Assembly (NCBI RefSeq): GCF_000764305.2 | Contig: NW_025944945.1 | Span: 124,001 to 188,000, forward strand | Origin: Hyalella azteca | Lineage: Eukaryota > Arthropoda > Malacostraca > Amphipoda > Hyalellidae | Direction: 5' to 3' | Length of the DNA: 64,000 nt | Shown here: piece by piece, positions 34,081 through 46,440 of the stretch | How positions within the stretch are numbered: position 1 is the stretch's first letter | Layout: each line of letters starts with the position of its first letter | Made by a program: the position numbers and the translations under genes | Notes under the pieces: generated by a model | What the model saw: only the letters and a program-made list of their open reading frames with translations | What the model was told of the DNA's origin: nothing | Databases searched by the model: none

Positions 34081-35091
34081 CATTTAAGGACGATCGTGAT
34101 TCAGTTCCTTTGACTATATTAAGAATAGGAACGTGTAAATTCCAAATAAAATTTTGACTTAATTCGTGCTAGACGTCATTGCTACTTACGCAAGTAGAAG
34201 AAATAAAAGTTATCTTCAAATCAATTTAATTTTATATGCGTTGTTCTAGCAGAGTTATGCGCGATTCATGCTGTTCTGAATATATTGCTCGATTTTTTCA
34301 AAATTATTCTAGGCTTATGAAAAGCCAATTTTAAAAGTGATTTCGAGTGTCCATTTTGTAGAGATTGCAACACAATACAAAAGCTTTCGGAAATTTACAG
34401 CCCTTCATTATATTACGAATGTATTTCAGAAAATTTATTAATGGATTTACAAAATAACATATTAAACTCACACCCAAGGATACGTTCTGAGGATTCGTTT
34501 AGAGTTAAAGTCGAGAGAATTTCCGAGCAAGCCTGAAAATTTTACGCTCAATGTCGTATAGTTCATTACAATATAATTTCATTTCCTGCAACGTCTTAAT
34601 AAATAATTATTTGCGAGTCTATTTCACATGATAATTTTCTTCAACGTCCTAAGTCAGCGCAACCAATCTTCAAATCTATTAACACTCTCTTTTGCCGTGA
34701 TCGTGACGAAGAACGAACATCGTGACGTAAAAGGAAGTTCAATTTTAACCATCAAAGGCCAAAATGATAGATCAAGATCAAATTTAAATCAACGGCTATG
34801 CAATTGAATCGCATAACATAGTATGTATATATAAGAACATTACACGAAATAAACGAAGATAATTTTTTACCTTTAAACCCGAGGAAGCTCTTTTAGATGA
34901 CCTGATCGCGGTTCGGCAAGACATCAGTGAAACTTTACGAGTATGGCGATTAATATAAAACTATGCAAACAAAGCATTTTTGTTGATATTCCCCACGTTG
35001 AATCCATCAACGATTTTATCAGTCAGGAAAGGAAATACGAATAAATCAATGAGGACGCACGTTCTCCTATGAACGATGGTTAAAGAAACTG

Positions 35092-35205
35092 CTTCTCTTC
35101 ATTATATATCACATATCACACTTCTCTTCATTATATATCACATATCACACTTCTCTTCATTATATATCACATATCACACTTCTCTTCATTATATATACAC
35201 GACGG
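35092..35205. repeat. 29-bp repeat at the 3' end of copy B
   Basis: Four copies of CTTCTCTTCATTATATATCACATATCACA. It shares the CTCTTCATTATATATACACGACGGCG core with the 41-bp arrays of C and D. The putative stop codon of copy B lies within it. Confidence 0.9.
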
Positions 35206-38200
35206 CGACTGATCTTCGGCCTGCTGTTGGTCACCGATGTGCCTGCCAAGAAGAGCGCGGCAGCTCATTCCCGTCACTGTTTCCGCACATCTGAATGCTT
35301 ATGCAGAAATGCCGTTAAGAATATGGTAATGGACCCTAACTGGCACGTGCTAAGCAGTATGATGTTGATGTCAATAAAGCCTTAGTTGAACGTTACTGCC
35401 AATTCGATCTACTTGCTCATGGCTTTAAAAATTACCAACTGACACATTAATAATGCTGAAAACTGATATATAAAGACAAAATAGTTGGAAAATCTTTTCA
35501 CAGATTATATTTACATGTCACAGATTATACTTACATCTGCATACGGTGGCAAATATTTCCAAGTTATTAATTAAAGGCTGTTCTTGTATCAGTTGTTTGT
35601 CATCGGAGTACACAAACGTGATCCAAACAACGGTTCCTTGACCACGCACCGACTGTCGTGCGTTAATTAACCAATCATCTACCTGGAGAGCAAGCAAACT
35701 TTAATAGATTTCTATCAGATCAAGATACATTTTTAGTTGTAAGCTGCGAGGTAAAGGCTGTTCTCACTAGACCTGATTTCAAACACTTTCTCTATCTGGG
35801 TTTAGTGATCCTCGTATCACCTAAATTTGACTTTGAATTATCTTGCAGTACTCGAGCAGCCAGCGCATTCAAATAAAAACGTGATCACCATTTATCTGAC
35901 TTTGAAATAGGTTTTTATTGCGTTCGTTGCAAATCAGATTTGGCCGTTGTGTCTTGTATTTGTGCCGCATTTTCAATCAAAAATTTCTATGGCGGCTTTG
36001 ATTGCAATGTATAATGATAGCTTCATGGAGGCTATTAATGAAATTTGGATGCTGGAAATAACATTGTTTGATGACGAGATTAGTTGATATAAGGATGATA
36101 GATCAATGTCTAGTATCAACTCGTGAATTGAATAAGTGTTTATTCAATTAAGTTAACATTTTAAACAAAAAATAATATCTTATATCCAAAGAGAGCCAAA
36201 CGTAAGATATTCATCGTATGAATACAAGAAGCCTTAGGAATTCAAACAGAAACCTGAACAATTAAGCCCTCATGAAACATGTCAATTTTTGTTAGGTGAA
36301 ATGAATGGCACGAGAAGTTTTTACAAATAATTAGATATATTAAAAAAAATTAAATACATGAAATGTATCTGAAAACAATCAACACCGCTTGCATTGGGTT
36401 ATCAAGACAATTAATTTTTATTAAAATCGTAGCCCCACGAAATTATGCCCATCATCATTGAAAAACAAAATTGTTCAGATTTCGGATTCAATGGCGAGAA
36501 GAGCACTTCTTTCTGTCGCTTAAACTGTGCCAACACTAGGACGCCTAACACAAAATTTTCCTTAGCAAGTTCCTTCTATTAAAAAAATTTTTTCTATGAA
36601 AAGAAGAAAAAACTGTCTGAATAAACAGCAGAGTCGAGCTATTTAAAAAAGTTTTGAAGTATAAATGTTAATAATTGAATGAAAGTGATATAGACAGATG
36701 TTGATATCACAGTACTTGCTGTGTTGGTCAATTTGTCTGACGACGAAAGAGAAATTGGCCGATGGCTGCTGTTGGCTGATGGGTGAGATCACGATTGTTT
36801 GTAAGATCAAAATGAAAAGTTTGTTGTTGATGCCATAAAATGGTTGCCTACTGTGAAGTTAAAGTACTCCGACGAACGATCATTTCGATGTGGTTGGGGG
36901 AACGCCAAATGGTTCAATATGATTGAGTACAGAGCGTCCATTCAATGCGAGCTACTGGAGGACGGCGAGGCTCCGCCGCCGCCGCTGGAACACTCCTGGA
37001 AACGCTCTGCAGGCGTAAAGAACACGACGAGTGACGGACTTTTGTAAGCACTACTTAGGACGAAGTTAAATGTAAAGCACTGGAAATTCAAAACTTATTA
37101 ACGGCTATTTTTATCATGGCTGTTTAGCTATTAGAACAGAAATATTTTTAAATTTAGATAAATTCATAGCTCAAACTTGAACTAGTGTTAAGCCTATACT
37201 GTAAACAGTGGTTCCCAAAGTGGGCGGTGTCCGAAATCGAAGTCCGAAATTCGAACGATTGTTTGACGATTTGTACACAACACGTGCAGCAAACGACTCC
37301 TAGCGACTGGTTTTCCACCCAGATCTGGATTTTTTCAACCTCTCCTGGGCTTCTGGTGTAAATATTTGAAAATATATTTACAATTCTATGTTGCTGAAGC
37401 AGTTAAAACTGCTAAAAATATAATGGTTTACTAAATTTTAGTTGTTGAATAAACATTTATGTTTAACCTTTCTCTTGTCAAATTGCAGCATTTAACCAAA
37501 TATCAAGAAAGAGGCGTTTATTTCCATATATATGGCTGTGGGGGGGGACGCTAGGAATTCACTGGGGTGCCAAGGGGACGCCAGCCTGCAAAAGTTTGGG
37601 AACCACTGCTGTGTAAATAATATCATTCTACTCTGGTAGGATAAATTAATTCACAAATTGCATCCGACAGCCGCAGCGAGATCTGAACGATAACTAACTC
37701 TAGACTATGGCAGAAGTTTCATTCGTAATTCATTCAAAAGAAATGAAAATAGTAGCCAATATAAAAATTGTAAATATTTTCATAAATATATATACTGTTC
37801 CGAAATCAGAATTTATGAACGACTTGTGCATTTGAATTGCGGACTGATTAGCAATAGAATGCAATGCAACCTAAAAAATTTAATGATAACTTAAACAAAC
37901 AATCACATTCAACAAAAACAAATTCGATACTGAGTAAAGACATGCAATAATCAACTAATGTTTCTAAAAGAGCTCTGATGCATGGACATTACATATCAAA
38001 ATATCATCTGTTTGGAAAAAGACGTTTTATAATAGCTTGAAGAAACATTTTTCCAAATAATTTGCTAATCGGGAAAAGGAGACTGTCAGCAGACAAAAGC
38101 ATCACAAAAGAAAACCATCAAACACCCGAAAATATTGACTGCTTCCATGGACTTCCAACCACTTTACATTCTCGACACTATGAAACCTGTAGCACCAATA

Positions 38201-41200
38201 AACTATCTGCACGCTCACTGTAGTTACGTTATGTTATGACCGCCACAAGACGTAGGTTGTAAAAGTTTTCTGACCCTCCACAAGGGATAGGTAATGTTGG
38301 TGCACAGCTATTAGAGTTTCTTACAGTTTCCGGCCACTTCCCAGACACGATAACATCGAGCTTGTCTTTCGTCCCGATTGCACTCAACGACCGCTGGACA
38401 AAATTTTTTTGAACGAGGTTTAGTGCTGGGACTATGACTAGGTGACGAGCCTTCTTCCACTAGGATTTTATGCAATGTACTGCGCCGAGCGTTTCTAAAC
38501 TAATTATTTAGCTGAATTTATGATTTATATGAACGAACGATTTTAAACTATGCGATATGAGCAAAATTTTATATCATGTCTAATGTAAGCTGCCTTACAT
38601 TTTCATCAGGAAAATCTAAATCTTCTGATGCTGCAGTTATGTATGTTCCTTCTTGAAAATTACGCTCCTTTATTTTAAACGAATGACGTTTGTTATAACA
38701 AGACATCATACATCATGATGTAAGTAGTGAGAAATAGTAACCTAATTCAATACCTGTGCAAGGGTCACCCTTGTCTCGGTAACGAGGTCCGCTTTCTCCT
38801 CCTCGATGGGGTACGGATAGTCGCGGTGCTCCGTCAGCCACGCCGCCAGGACGGCCTTGAACTCTTTACAGAATTTGGGCCTTCGTTTTCTGACGAAGCT
38901 GTTACCCTTGGGTGCCTGCGTTGGTTGGGCGATGTGATGTAAAACGGCTGCGAAAACCTGAAAAATTTTATTTTTCTACACTAGAGTGTGGAAACTAAAG
39001 GGCCCTGAAGGGTTATTAGCGAGCATCAAGATTGATAGGCGTATTAGAATTTCATGCGTTTTTAAAGTATTGACGATGCTGCCTTTAGAAATAAACTATA
39101 GATTAATCATCCGAAAAGTTTTGCATCCACTGCGCACATTTCAGGAATAAATGTTTTTGCGAGTAACAAATTTGGCTCCAAATGAAACTTTTTTTTTCGG
39201 AACGAAAAACGAACTCGTTTTGTGTTTTCGTCTAATTCATTCTGCGCCGAATGTATGGCACAAAAAAAAAAAACGTTTCCAATTTTCTGTAAATTCATAA
39301 GAACCGAGGCAGCGTTTCCTCTATCAGAAAATAAATTTTTAGCGGATGAGTCCTCCGAGCCGACAGGCTATGGTCTAACCTGAAGAGCCTGTTCTGCCTG
39401 AGAAGGAGTTTGTAATATGAATTCTTCTGGCCCTGAATTGCTGGTCCACCGCCAGTGTTCTGTTACCCGCAGAATTACAAAGAAACTGGTTCGATGAGGA
39501 TACGAAAATTATGTTCTGTTGATTATTTCCATTGAACTGAGGTTTTCAGAATTTTTTATTAGGCAATCTTCAACTCGTGGATGAAGATTGAGATGACTTT
39601 GAATTTTCTTCAGAAGTCTATCGAGACCTGAGGATGTGGGTATCGTGAATTGATAAATGTTTCTATATGGATTGCGATGTAGCAGGTGTTGTAGATATTG
39701 ACAAGACGGAATAGCTAGAGTTTAACAGATGCAATATAATGCATTAAGCGTTGTTATGGTTCTTCGAAAATATTCCGCAGCATTGCTTATTTTTATGTAA
39801 ATTCTCTACGATCAGATGTCATTTTCTCATTACACTTGTTATGACAGACGTCAATGCAGTTGACCCAAAAAAATACCCTACTCTGAAATAGTACAAATGT
39901 GTTAAAAAATCTTATAATCCAATTCAGCTTTATTGATAGTTTATCAAAAAATATATTGTACAACATTTATCACCATTGTATTTTGTCTAAATATATTATG
40001 TTTTTCACCATGTATTTAAGATGTTTTCATCGTTTGATTGAATGAATAATAATCGTTGTACCGGAATTGAGGTATGAATATAATGAAAAATCTATAAAAA
40101 ATGAACACTAATGTTTAAAATACGTTAGTTACCACCCGATATGCAGTGCGCCCAACCAAATAATTAAGTAAAGCTCAGCCAATTTGTTTCGAACAACATT
40201 GATGGGACGCAACACTGGCGACAGAACTTGAACATCAATGAAAAAATACAATAGAACCTAAAAAATATGAGGTATATTCGCATTCTTCTTAATAACAAAT
40301 CTCGAGCGATGTTGTTTGCGATATTATTTGTCTTAACAAATAACAAATCTTATGCGATATTGCGATATTATTTATCTTAATAATGAATGTTTCACGTTCC
40401 ATTGTAACGTGTACAATAGAATTATGCTATGATGTGCTAAATTCATGCTGAGCGTTTACAACCTCCCATACTGCTATCTCCCATGCTTTTGTTATAGAGG
40501 TCACAGCATTTAACCTCTAATCAAACGCTGTAATAAATAACTCTTATAAAAGCAGTTTGTACCAAAAAACTTGGAAATTTTACAACACCAACTGTCGGAT
40601 AAGCCATTGATCCCAAATGACTGAAACGCAATCGAGGCAAAACTCTTGCAATAAACTTGCCTCGAGAAGCTTCTTCAGGCGATCTGTGTAATATAACTTA
40701 CCCAATAATTCGTAGAGGCCATAGTGCAAGGAAATTCTCTGTATGCCGGCCGAGAGTTATCGTCTTCTAGAAATTCGTTCATAATGATGTAACAAGGATT
40801 AAAGCCAGTGACAAGAATTAGAGCAGTGGTTCCCACCGTGGGCGATATCGCCCCCCTAGGGGCGATGGAAAGATTTTGGGGGCGGTAAGAAAGAAAAGGG
40901 CGGTAGGGGGCGGTAGGGAGGCGATAGGGGGGCGATAGTCCGAAGTCAATGTCAGAAGTTCGAAAGTTAGACGATTTGTACACAACACGTGCAGCACATG
41001 ACTCCCAGCGATGGTTTTGTCACCCAGATCTATTTTTTAACCTCTCCTGGGTTTACGTCTCAGACAAATTAACGGCCGGACTCGCGGCCGGTCTCACAGC
41101 CAATTTCCAAATTCAATGATCAAGGAATATTTCTCAAAATAATGAACTTAACTCTATGAAACTTGGTACACGTATTCATTAGGACCTAACGATAATATTT

Positions 41201-43655
41201 GGCTCGTGAAAATTGTTCGAATTTTGCCATCGTTTGTTTTTGCCTTAGTTATATGGCAAATACGGGCCGGAATTCACAGTGATCAAGTAATTTTTTCCAA
41301 ACTACTGAACAGATTCGAACGAAATTTTGAATTTACACTCCTAACTACCGAACGGTAATGTTTAGCTCGTGAAAAATTTTTCGATTGTGCCTTCGTTCGC
41401 GAGTCTTTTTTTATTATTTCACTTTCGTTCGTGATTTAAACAGCAATACGTGCTTAAATTCGCAGTAATCAAGAAATTTTGTCCAAACTACTGAACAAAT
41501 TTGAACGAAACTTAGTATTTATATACCTAACCTCAGCAACGGTGATGTTTATATTTTTTTCGTTTTGCCTTCGTATGCGAGTTATACGGCTATTCGTATA
41601 AGGCTCTTAAACCGGCCCGTAGAAAAGCCGGTCGTTCCTCCTATATCTGTATAACTCGCGAACGAAAGCAAAATAGAAAAATTGTCACGAGCTAAACATC
41701 ACCGTTGAGAGGTTAGGTATTTATTTACAAAATTTTGTTGAAATCTGTTCTGTAGTGTAGAAGAAATTTCTTGATCGCCGCGAATTTAAGTGACAAATTA
41801 GCCGGCGATACGGGCCGAATATAAGGAAGTGTGAAATCAAGAATGACGGTGAAATGAAAAAAACTCGCAAATGAAGGTAAAATCGAAAAAAAATTCTAAG
41901 CTAAAAAATCACTGTTTGGTAGTTAGGAATGTATATTCAAAATTTCGTTCAAATCCGTTCAATAGTTTGGAAGAAATTCTTTGATCACTGCGAATTTCGG
42001 CTTGTTTCGCAATATACGCGTAACTCACGAATGGAGGTGAAATAAAAAAAATCACGAGCTAAAAATCACCTTACCGCTAGGTTCTGATGAATACGTGTTT
42101 CAAGTTTCATAGAGCTGCGTTCATTAGTTTGGGAGATATTACTTGATAATTGAATTTGGAGATTGGTCGTGAGACCGGCCACGAGTCCGGCCGTAAATTC
42201 GCTCGCGACGTCTCTAGGTTTCTGGTGCTGAAACAGTTAAAACAGCTGAAAAACATATTGATTTAATAAATGGGGTTCTATTTGTGAAATACACATTTGT
42301 GTTTAACCTTTATCTTTTAAAATTGCAGCGTACTAAATTTCAAGAAAGAGGCGTATGTCTGTGGGGGCGCTAGAAATTCACTAGGGAGCCAAAGGGGGCG
42401 CCAGCCTGAAAAAGTTTGGGAACCACTGAATTAGATGTTGTTTAAACAGATTTAATTTGATTTTTTTCTGCTGTACAAGATGCGGTTACTTCCATCGAGG
42501 TATTCCTCCTAAAAAATTAAATCCGTACTCACTGCAGTGAGTGAGAGAGAGCGTATTTTTTCGTCCGTGAAGTCACGGACGGACGGATGGACATGATGAG
42601 CACAATAGCGCCTTTTTTCCATAAATGAGAAAATGCGCTAACTATTAGTATCCAGGTCAGCTTAAGGGGGCCCGAGACTAGGAGGTTTGAGAAATACATA
42701 CTGAATAAAGAAATACTTAAAGTTGAAACCAAGGCGATTCGAGTACATTACTATAAGTACTTCAGATTTTCAACATCTCAATAATTCAGAGTAAAACTCA
42801 CCTTATTGGAATCAAAATAAGTTCACGTATGTAGTGCTGTAAGGAAGGCAGTTTGAAGGCAACATGCAGGTCTCCATTGGGAAGTTTATACGAGGCTATT
42901 AGAGGTAATTACAAACCGTAAACCGCAAAAGATTACATGACAAATGTCGACATGGTTCTTTAATTTAATGCAACCCAACCTACTTTGAACATCTTTACAC
43001 TGCAGGTAAAATTTAAGAGTTATGGTAGAGTTTATGATTCAAATACAACCCGCCAATCAAAGTATATTGTTAGCGAAGTTGTAAAGAAACTTTCGGTGCT
43101 GCTCTAGTACAGCTTAAGTATTAGGCTGATATTTCCTGAAGGGTTAACATGCGCAAAGCTTGACGGGCCTCCCAAGATGTTCATAATGAGGTGAAACACG
43201 CCTGCACCATTCAACTGAAGAAAAAAATCTCAACAAGGGTTGTGCACAACAACTAATCACCTTAATGAAATATTCAGGGAATTATGGTGCGACACAAAAT
43301 ACTAAGGAAACTTTTGTCCCCGTCTATGTTCACTTTAAGATAAGCTATATTCATGAGAGCCGACCCTCTGTCTTATTAAGATGAGCCCGCTTAACTTCTC
43401 CACAATAGGCTTCAAAAAGTCCGGGAGGGAATTTTTCCCGCCAATAGGGCCCCTGAGACCGCTCTTAATTGACAGACCGTGGAATTTGTAGTCAGTTCTT
43501 TGTCCATCTGTCATCTGAGGTCGTGACTATTAACAATTTGTAAGCATTAGGGCATTCTTTACGAATGTAGTCTAAAAAAATATCTGCCTACCTGAACTTC
43601 GTTCCATGGACTGATACTTCCTCCTGGTCGGATGTTCTTTGTCAACCGGGCTCAT
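35167..43655 (-). CDS. TALE homeobox gene copy B (five exons, intact)
   Basis: Predicted 203-residue homeodomain protein. Exon 1 (43592-43663, ATG 43655) encodes MSPVDKEHPTRRKYQSMERS and one more Ser, phase 1. Exon 2 (40702-40766) encodes EDDNSRPAYREFPCTMASTN plus YW and ends TGG|GTAAGT. Exon 3 (38754-38957, acceptor ATTTTTCAG) carries a basic arm KRRPKF, helix 1 (EFKAVLAAWLTEHRDYPYP) and helix 2 (IEEEKADLVTETRVTLAQ). Exon 4 (35535-35682) starts VDDWLINARQSVRGQ and ends at GAT|GTAAGT. Exon 5 (35167-35297) encodes a 43-residue tail ending EEKCDM. All phases agree. The PYP loop between helices 1 and 2 is the TALE signature; LTEHRDYPYP and TLAQV resemble IRX/TGIF homeodomains. Helix 3 has WLINAR, and the following RR is replaced by QS. 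Two acceptors are possible for exon 5. Introns hold two hAT elements (37206, 40824); the (CGGA)n repeat at 42505 lies in intron 1. Confidence 0.8.
36885..37025 (-). other. GC-rich block in intron 4 of copy B, possible alternative exon
   Basis: On the minus strand a strong acceptor (GTGTTCTTTACGCCTGCAG) is followed by an open frame, SVSRSVPAAAAEPRRPPVAR, then IEWTLCTQSY and a stop. It can be joined in phase 0 to the homeodomain exon 3, but would replace helix 3. Copy C keeps the acceptor and the first half with a changed ending (about 48150-48230). The opposite strand also has an open frame in both copies. The role is unknown. Confidence 0.25.
37206..37608. mobile_element. hAT-type MITE in intron of copy B
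   Basis: Ends in CAGTGGTTCCCAAAG and TTTGGGAACCACTG, the typical hAT terminal inverted repeat, with an imperfect CTGTAAA/CTGTGTAAA flank duplication. No transposase. The same insertion at the same place occurs in copy C (48417-48863), so it predates the B/C duplication. Confidence 0.85.
40824..42428. mobile_element. hAT-type MITE with nested long-inverted-repeat element, copy B only
   Basis: Outer ends CAGTGGTTCCCACC and TTTGGGAACCACTG are flanked by the 8-bp duplication AATTAGAG/AATTAGAT (40816-40823, 42429-42436). Copy C has the empty site (AGAATTAAAGG near 51230), so this insertion postdates the B/C split. The outer element is the same family as 37206-37608 but is interrupted by a second element (41062-42207). 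It sits in intron 1 of copy B, just upstream of exon 2. Confidence 0.85.
41062..42207. mobile_element. Nested foldback element with long inverted repeats
   Basis: Flanked by ACGTCTC on both sides (41055-41061 and 42208-42214). The arms begin ACGGCCGGACTCGCGGCCGG and end as the near reverse complement, and stay complementary for roughly 500 bases each around a centre near 41610. Each arm contains internal subrepeats with TAACTCGCGAACGAA and ATCACCGTT blocks. No ORF. The type is uncertain, a foldback or long-TIR MITE. Confidence 0.75.
42505..42645 (+). mobile_element. MITE-like (CGGA)n repeat, copy 4
   Basis: Located in intron 1 of copy B, with the same block order as the other copies and a shortened CGGA run. 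The matching insertion in copy C is at 51315-51460, so it was present before B and C separated. Confidence 0.7.
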
Positions 43656-44053
43656 GGACACCGCTAAAAACAATCTAAGTAAAGTTTAGGCGTATATCAT
43701 TAGGTAATAGATCAGAGATTTTTACATCTTTTTATGTTGCTTGAAGCAGGTGAATACATTTTTGGCTTGTATCTTAAAACGAGATATATAATTTTTGATG
43801 GAAAAATGCTCTTATGGAGCAAAAGTAAGCTTCGTCATCAATGAAAATGTTGCATCTTTTTTTTGTAGGAAAAATCATAAAAATAGTGAAAGATGTACAG
43901 GGAAAATTCCTTCAAAACTTTACTAGCTATTGTATCTAATTGTCAAAGGAATCCTTCTTGATGCTTGCTATTATTTGCTTGAAATTATACTTGACAGTTT
44001 CATAGTAAATTCCGGAGAATTTTGAACGAACTGCGACAACTTCAGACCCTCAT

Positions 44054-44409
44054 TAAATACTACATATGGTGATACATAGTAGTGAATACATTTGTAGAAT
44101 ACGGTGCTACAAAATATTGGATATATTTGTAGAATACGGTGCTGCATAGTAGTAAATACAGTTGTGGAATACGGTGCTACACAGTATTGGATATGCTTGT
44201 AGAATACGATGCTATTTAGTAGCGAATATATTTGTGGAATACGGTGCTACATAGTATTGGATATATTTGTAGAATACGATGCTATTTAGTAGTGAATATA
44301 TTTGTAGAATACGGTGCTCCATAGTAGTGAATATATTTGTGGAATACGGTGCTCCATAGTAGTGAATATATTTGTGGAATACGGTGCTAGTGCTACATAG
44401 AAGGGAATG
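44054..44409. repeat. 35-bp minisatellite upstream of copy B
   Basis: About ten copies of GAATACGGTGCTACATAGTA followed by GTGAATATATTTGTA. The homologous array in module C (52862-53730) has about 25 copies. It lies 400 bases upstream of the MSPVD exon. Confidence 0.92.
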
Positions 44410-45734
44410 CATTTAAACTTTTAGATTTCCCATAAATTATGAACCTTGAAAACTCGTTGCGAATTATCGAATTACTTTCAAACTGTTCCCTGGAAGTAGT
44501 TCCAAGATGTTTTTAACATTATATTATTCGTAGGTCGGCGCAAATATTCTTTAATTTTAGATGTATTTGAATAAAATTATTGTAATTTATTTTCATTGTT
44601 GTGATGCTACCGGATAAGGTGTTCCAATTTATTGAGACGTCAGCCTATCAAGTGTATCATTCTAAGTTTTCGTTGCATTTTCTACGGTAATTTGTATTCT
44701 TTAAGCTCACGATTATTATTGTGCAGTAAAAGCAGTAAATCTGGATGAGTTACGCCGAATGACACAATTCGTTTAGACTTCATTTCGTTGACGCTAGTAG
44801 AATGCATAAATGTTATCGTTATTTATCTTTAATTCACTTCTGTTCTAAAATCGTTGATCGAACACATTTCGGCGCGATACGCATTCATCTGAAAAAATTT
44901 ACCGAGATTTTAATTTATAAATTGAGATTGCCACACTAAGCAACAGGTCTCGGATATTTACAGCACTTCAATGGATTTACAAAAATCAACTCCAAAAGAT
45001 ACGTGCTGGAGATGCGTTGAAATCGGAAGTCAAGAAAATTTCGAAGTAGTCTGAAAATTCAATATCGAAGTTCATTATATGAATGCTTTTTGCAACAAAT
45101 TACTAATTAATCCCTATTTATTCGTCAATTTCACAGGATACTTCGACTTTACACGCTCTTGTACCTTGGCCATGCCACGCATACTACGTAGCTCACGTTT
45201 CACTCACGGACTCTCAGGCCCAAATCAGCTCTGAATTTCAACAAGTAGTTTCTTCTCAATCAAGAAGTTCATTTATTTATTGAAAATAAAATGATTAATA
45301 TTCAATTTAAATCAATCTTAAACCCATATCATCCAACATTTCGAGTTTATCTAAAGACATGATATACAGTATCTTTTTATACATTTATTTCGAAGGCATT
45401 TTTCATTCGCGAATTTGGAAATTTATGTACAGCTGAGGCAAGTTATATGCAGCTCAGACTGCCTTGTAAATAATTATTTTCAATATTATAGCTAATAAAT
45501 CATGGTTATTTTCAATGTGCATCTCCGTCACTGCATTTCAAAAGTTTTGCAGAGATGAATGAAACTCAACTTGATGCAAAGGAATTTGATTGAAAAAATA
45601 TATATATTTTAAATATATTTTATTGACAGTCCTCACGTTGAATCCGTCGACGATTTTATCACAGTCTTGAAATGAAGATACGAATAAATTGATGAGCACG
45701 CACGTTCTCCTATGAACGATACTTAAAAAAACTG

Positions 45735-46440
45735 TTGAACTTCTCTTCATTAAATATGCACGACGGCGGCTGATCTTGCACATCTCTTCATTAAATATGC
45801 ACGACGGCGGCTGATCTTGCACATCTCTTCATTAAATATACACGACGGCGGCTGATCTTGCACATCTCTTCATTATATATNNNNNNNNNNNNNNNNNNNN
45901 NNNNNNNNNNNNNNNNNNNNNNNNNNNNNNNNNNNNNNNNNNNNNNNNNNNNNNNNNNNNNNNNNNNNNNNNNNNNNNNNNNNNNNNNNNNNNNNNNNNN
46001 NNNNNNNNNNNNNNNNNNNNNNNNNNNNNNNNNNNNNNNNNNNNNNNNNNNNNNNNNNNNNNNNNNNNNNNNNNNNNNNNNNNNNNNNNNNNNNNNNNNN
46101 NNNNNNNNNNNNNNNNNNNNNNNNNNNNNNNNNNNNNNNNNNNNNNNNNNNNNNNNNNNNNNNNNNNNNNNNNNNNNNNNNNNNNNNNNNNNNNNNNNNN
46201 NNNNNNNNNNNNNNNNNNNNNNNNNNNNNNNNNNNNNNNNNNNNNNNNNNNNNNNNNNNNNNNNNNNNNNNNNNNNNNNNNNNNNNNNNNNNNNNNNNNN
46301 NNNNNNNNNNNNNNNNNNNNNNNATCACACTTCTCTTCATTATATATCACATATCACACTTCTCTTCATTATATATCACATATCACACTTCTCTTCATTA
46401 TATATCACATATCACACTTCTCTTCATTATATATACACGA
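45735..46440. repeat. 41-/29-bp minisatellite with assembly gap, 3' of copy C
   Basis: The left side has 41-bp units (CTCTTCATTAAATATGCACGACGGCGGCTGATCTTGCACAT type). N gap 45881-46323. The right side has 29-bp units (CTTCTCTTCATTATATATCACATATCACA). The gap is probably a collapsed or unresolvable repeat of the same family. Confidence 0.88.
45881..46323. other. Assembly gap (443 N)
   Basis: Unknown sequence inside the minisatellite. Long open frames of X across it are artefacts. Confidence 0.99.

Noticed and set aside
36844..37047. Plus-strand frame MPTVKLKYSDERSF..., also in copy C at 48045
   Set aside because: The frame between the two ends differs by shifts between B and C, and no motif is recognisable. 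The antisense acceptor is the better signal, and even that is weak.
38727..38942. Plus-strand open frame of 71 residues
   Set aside because: It is the antisense shadow of the homeodomain exon 3 of copy B.
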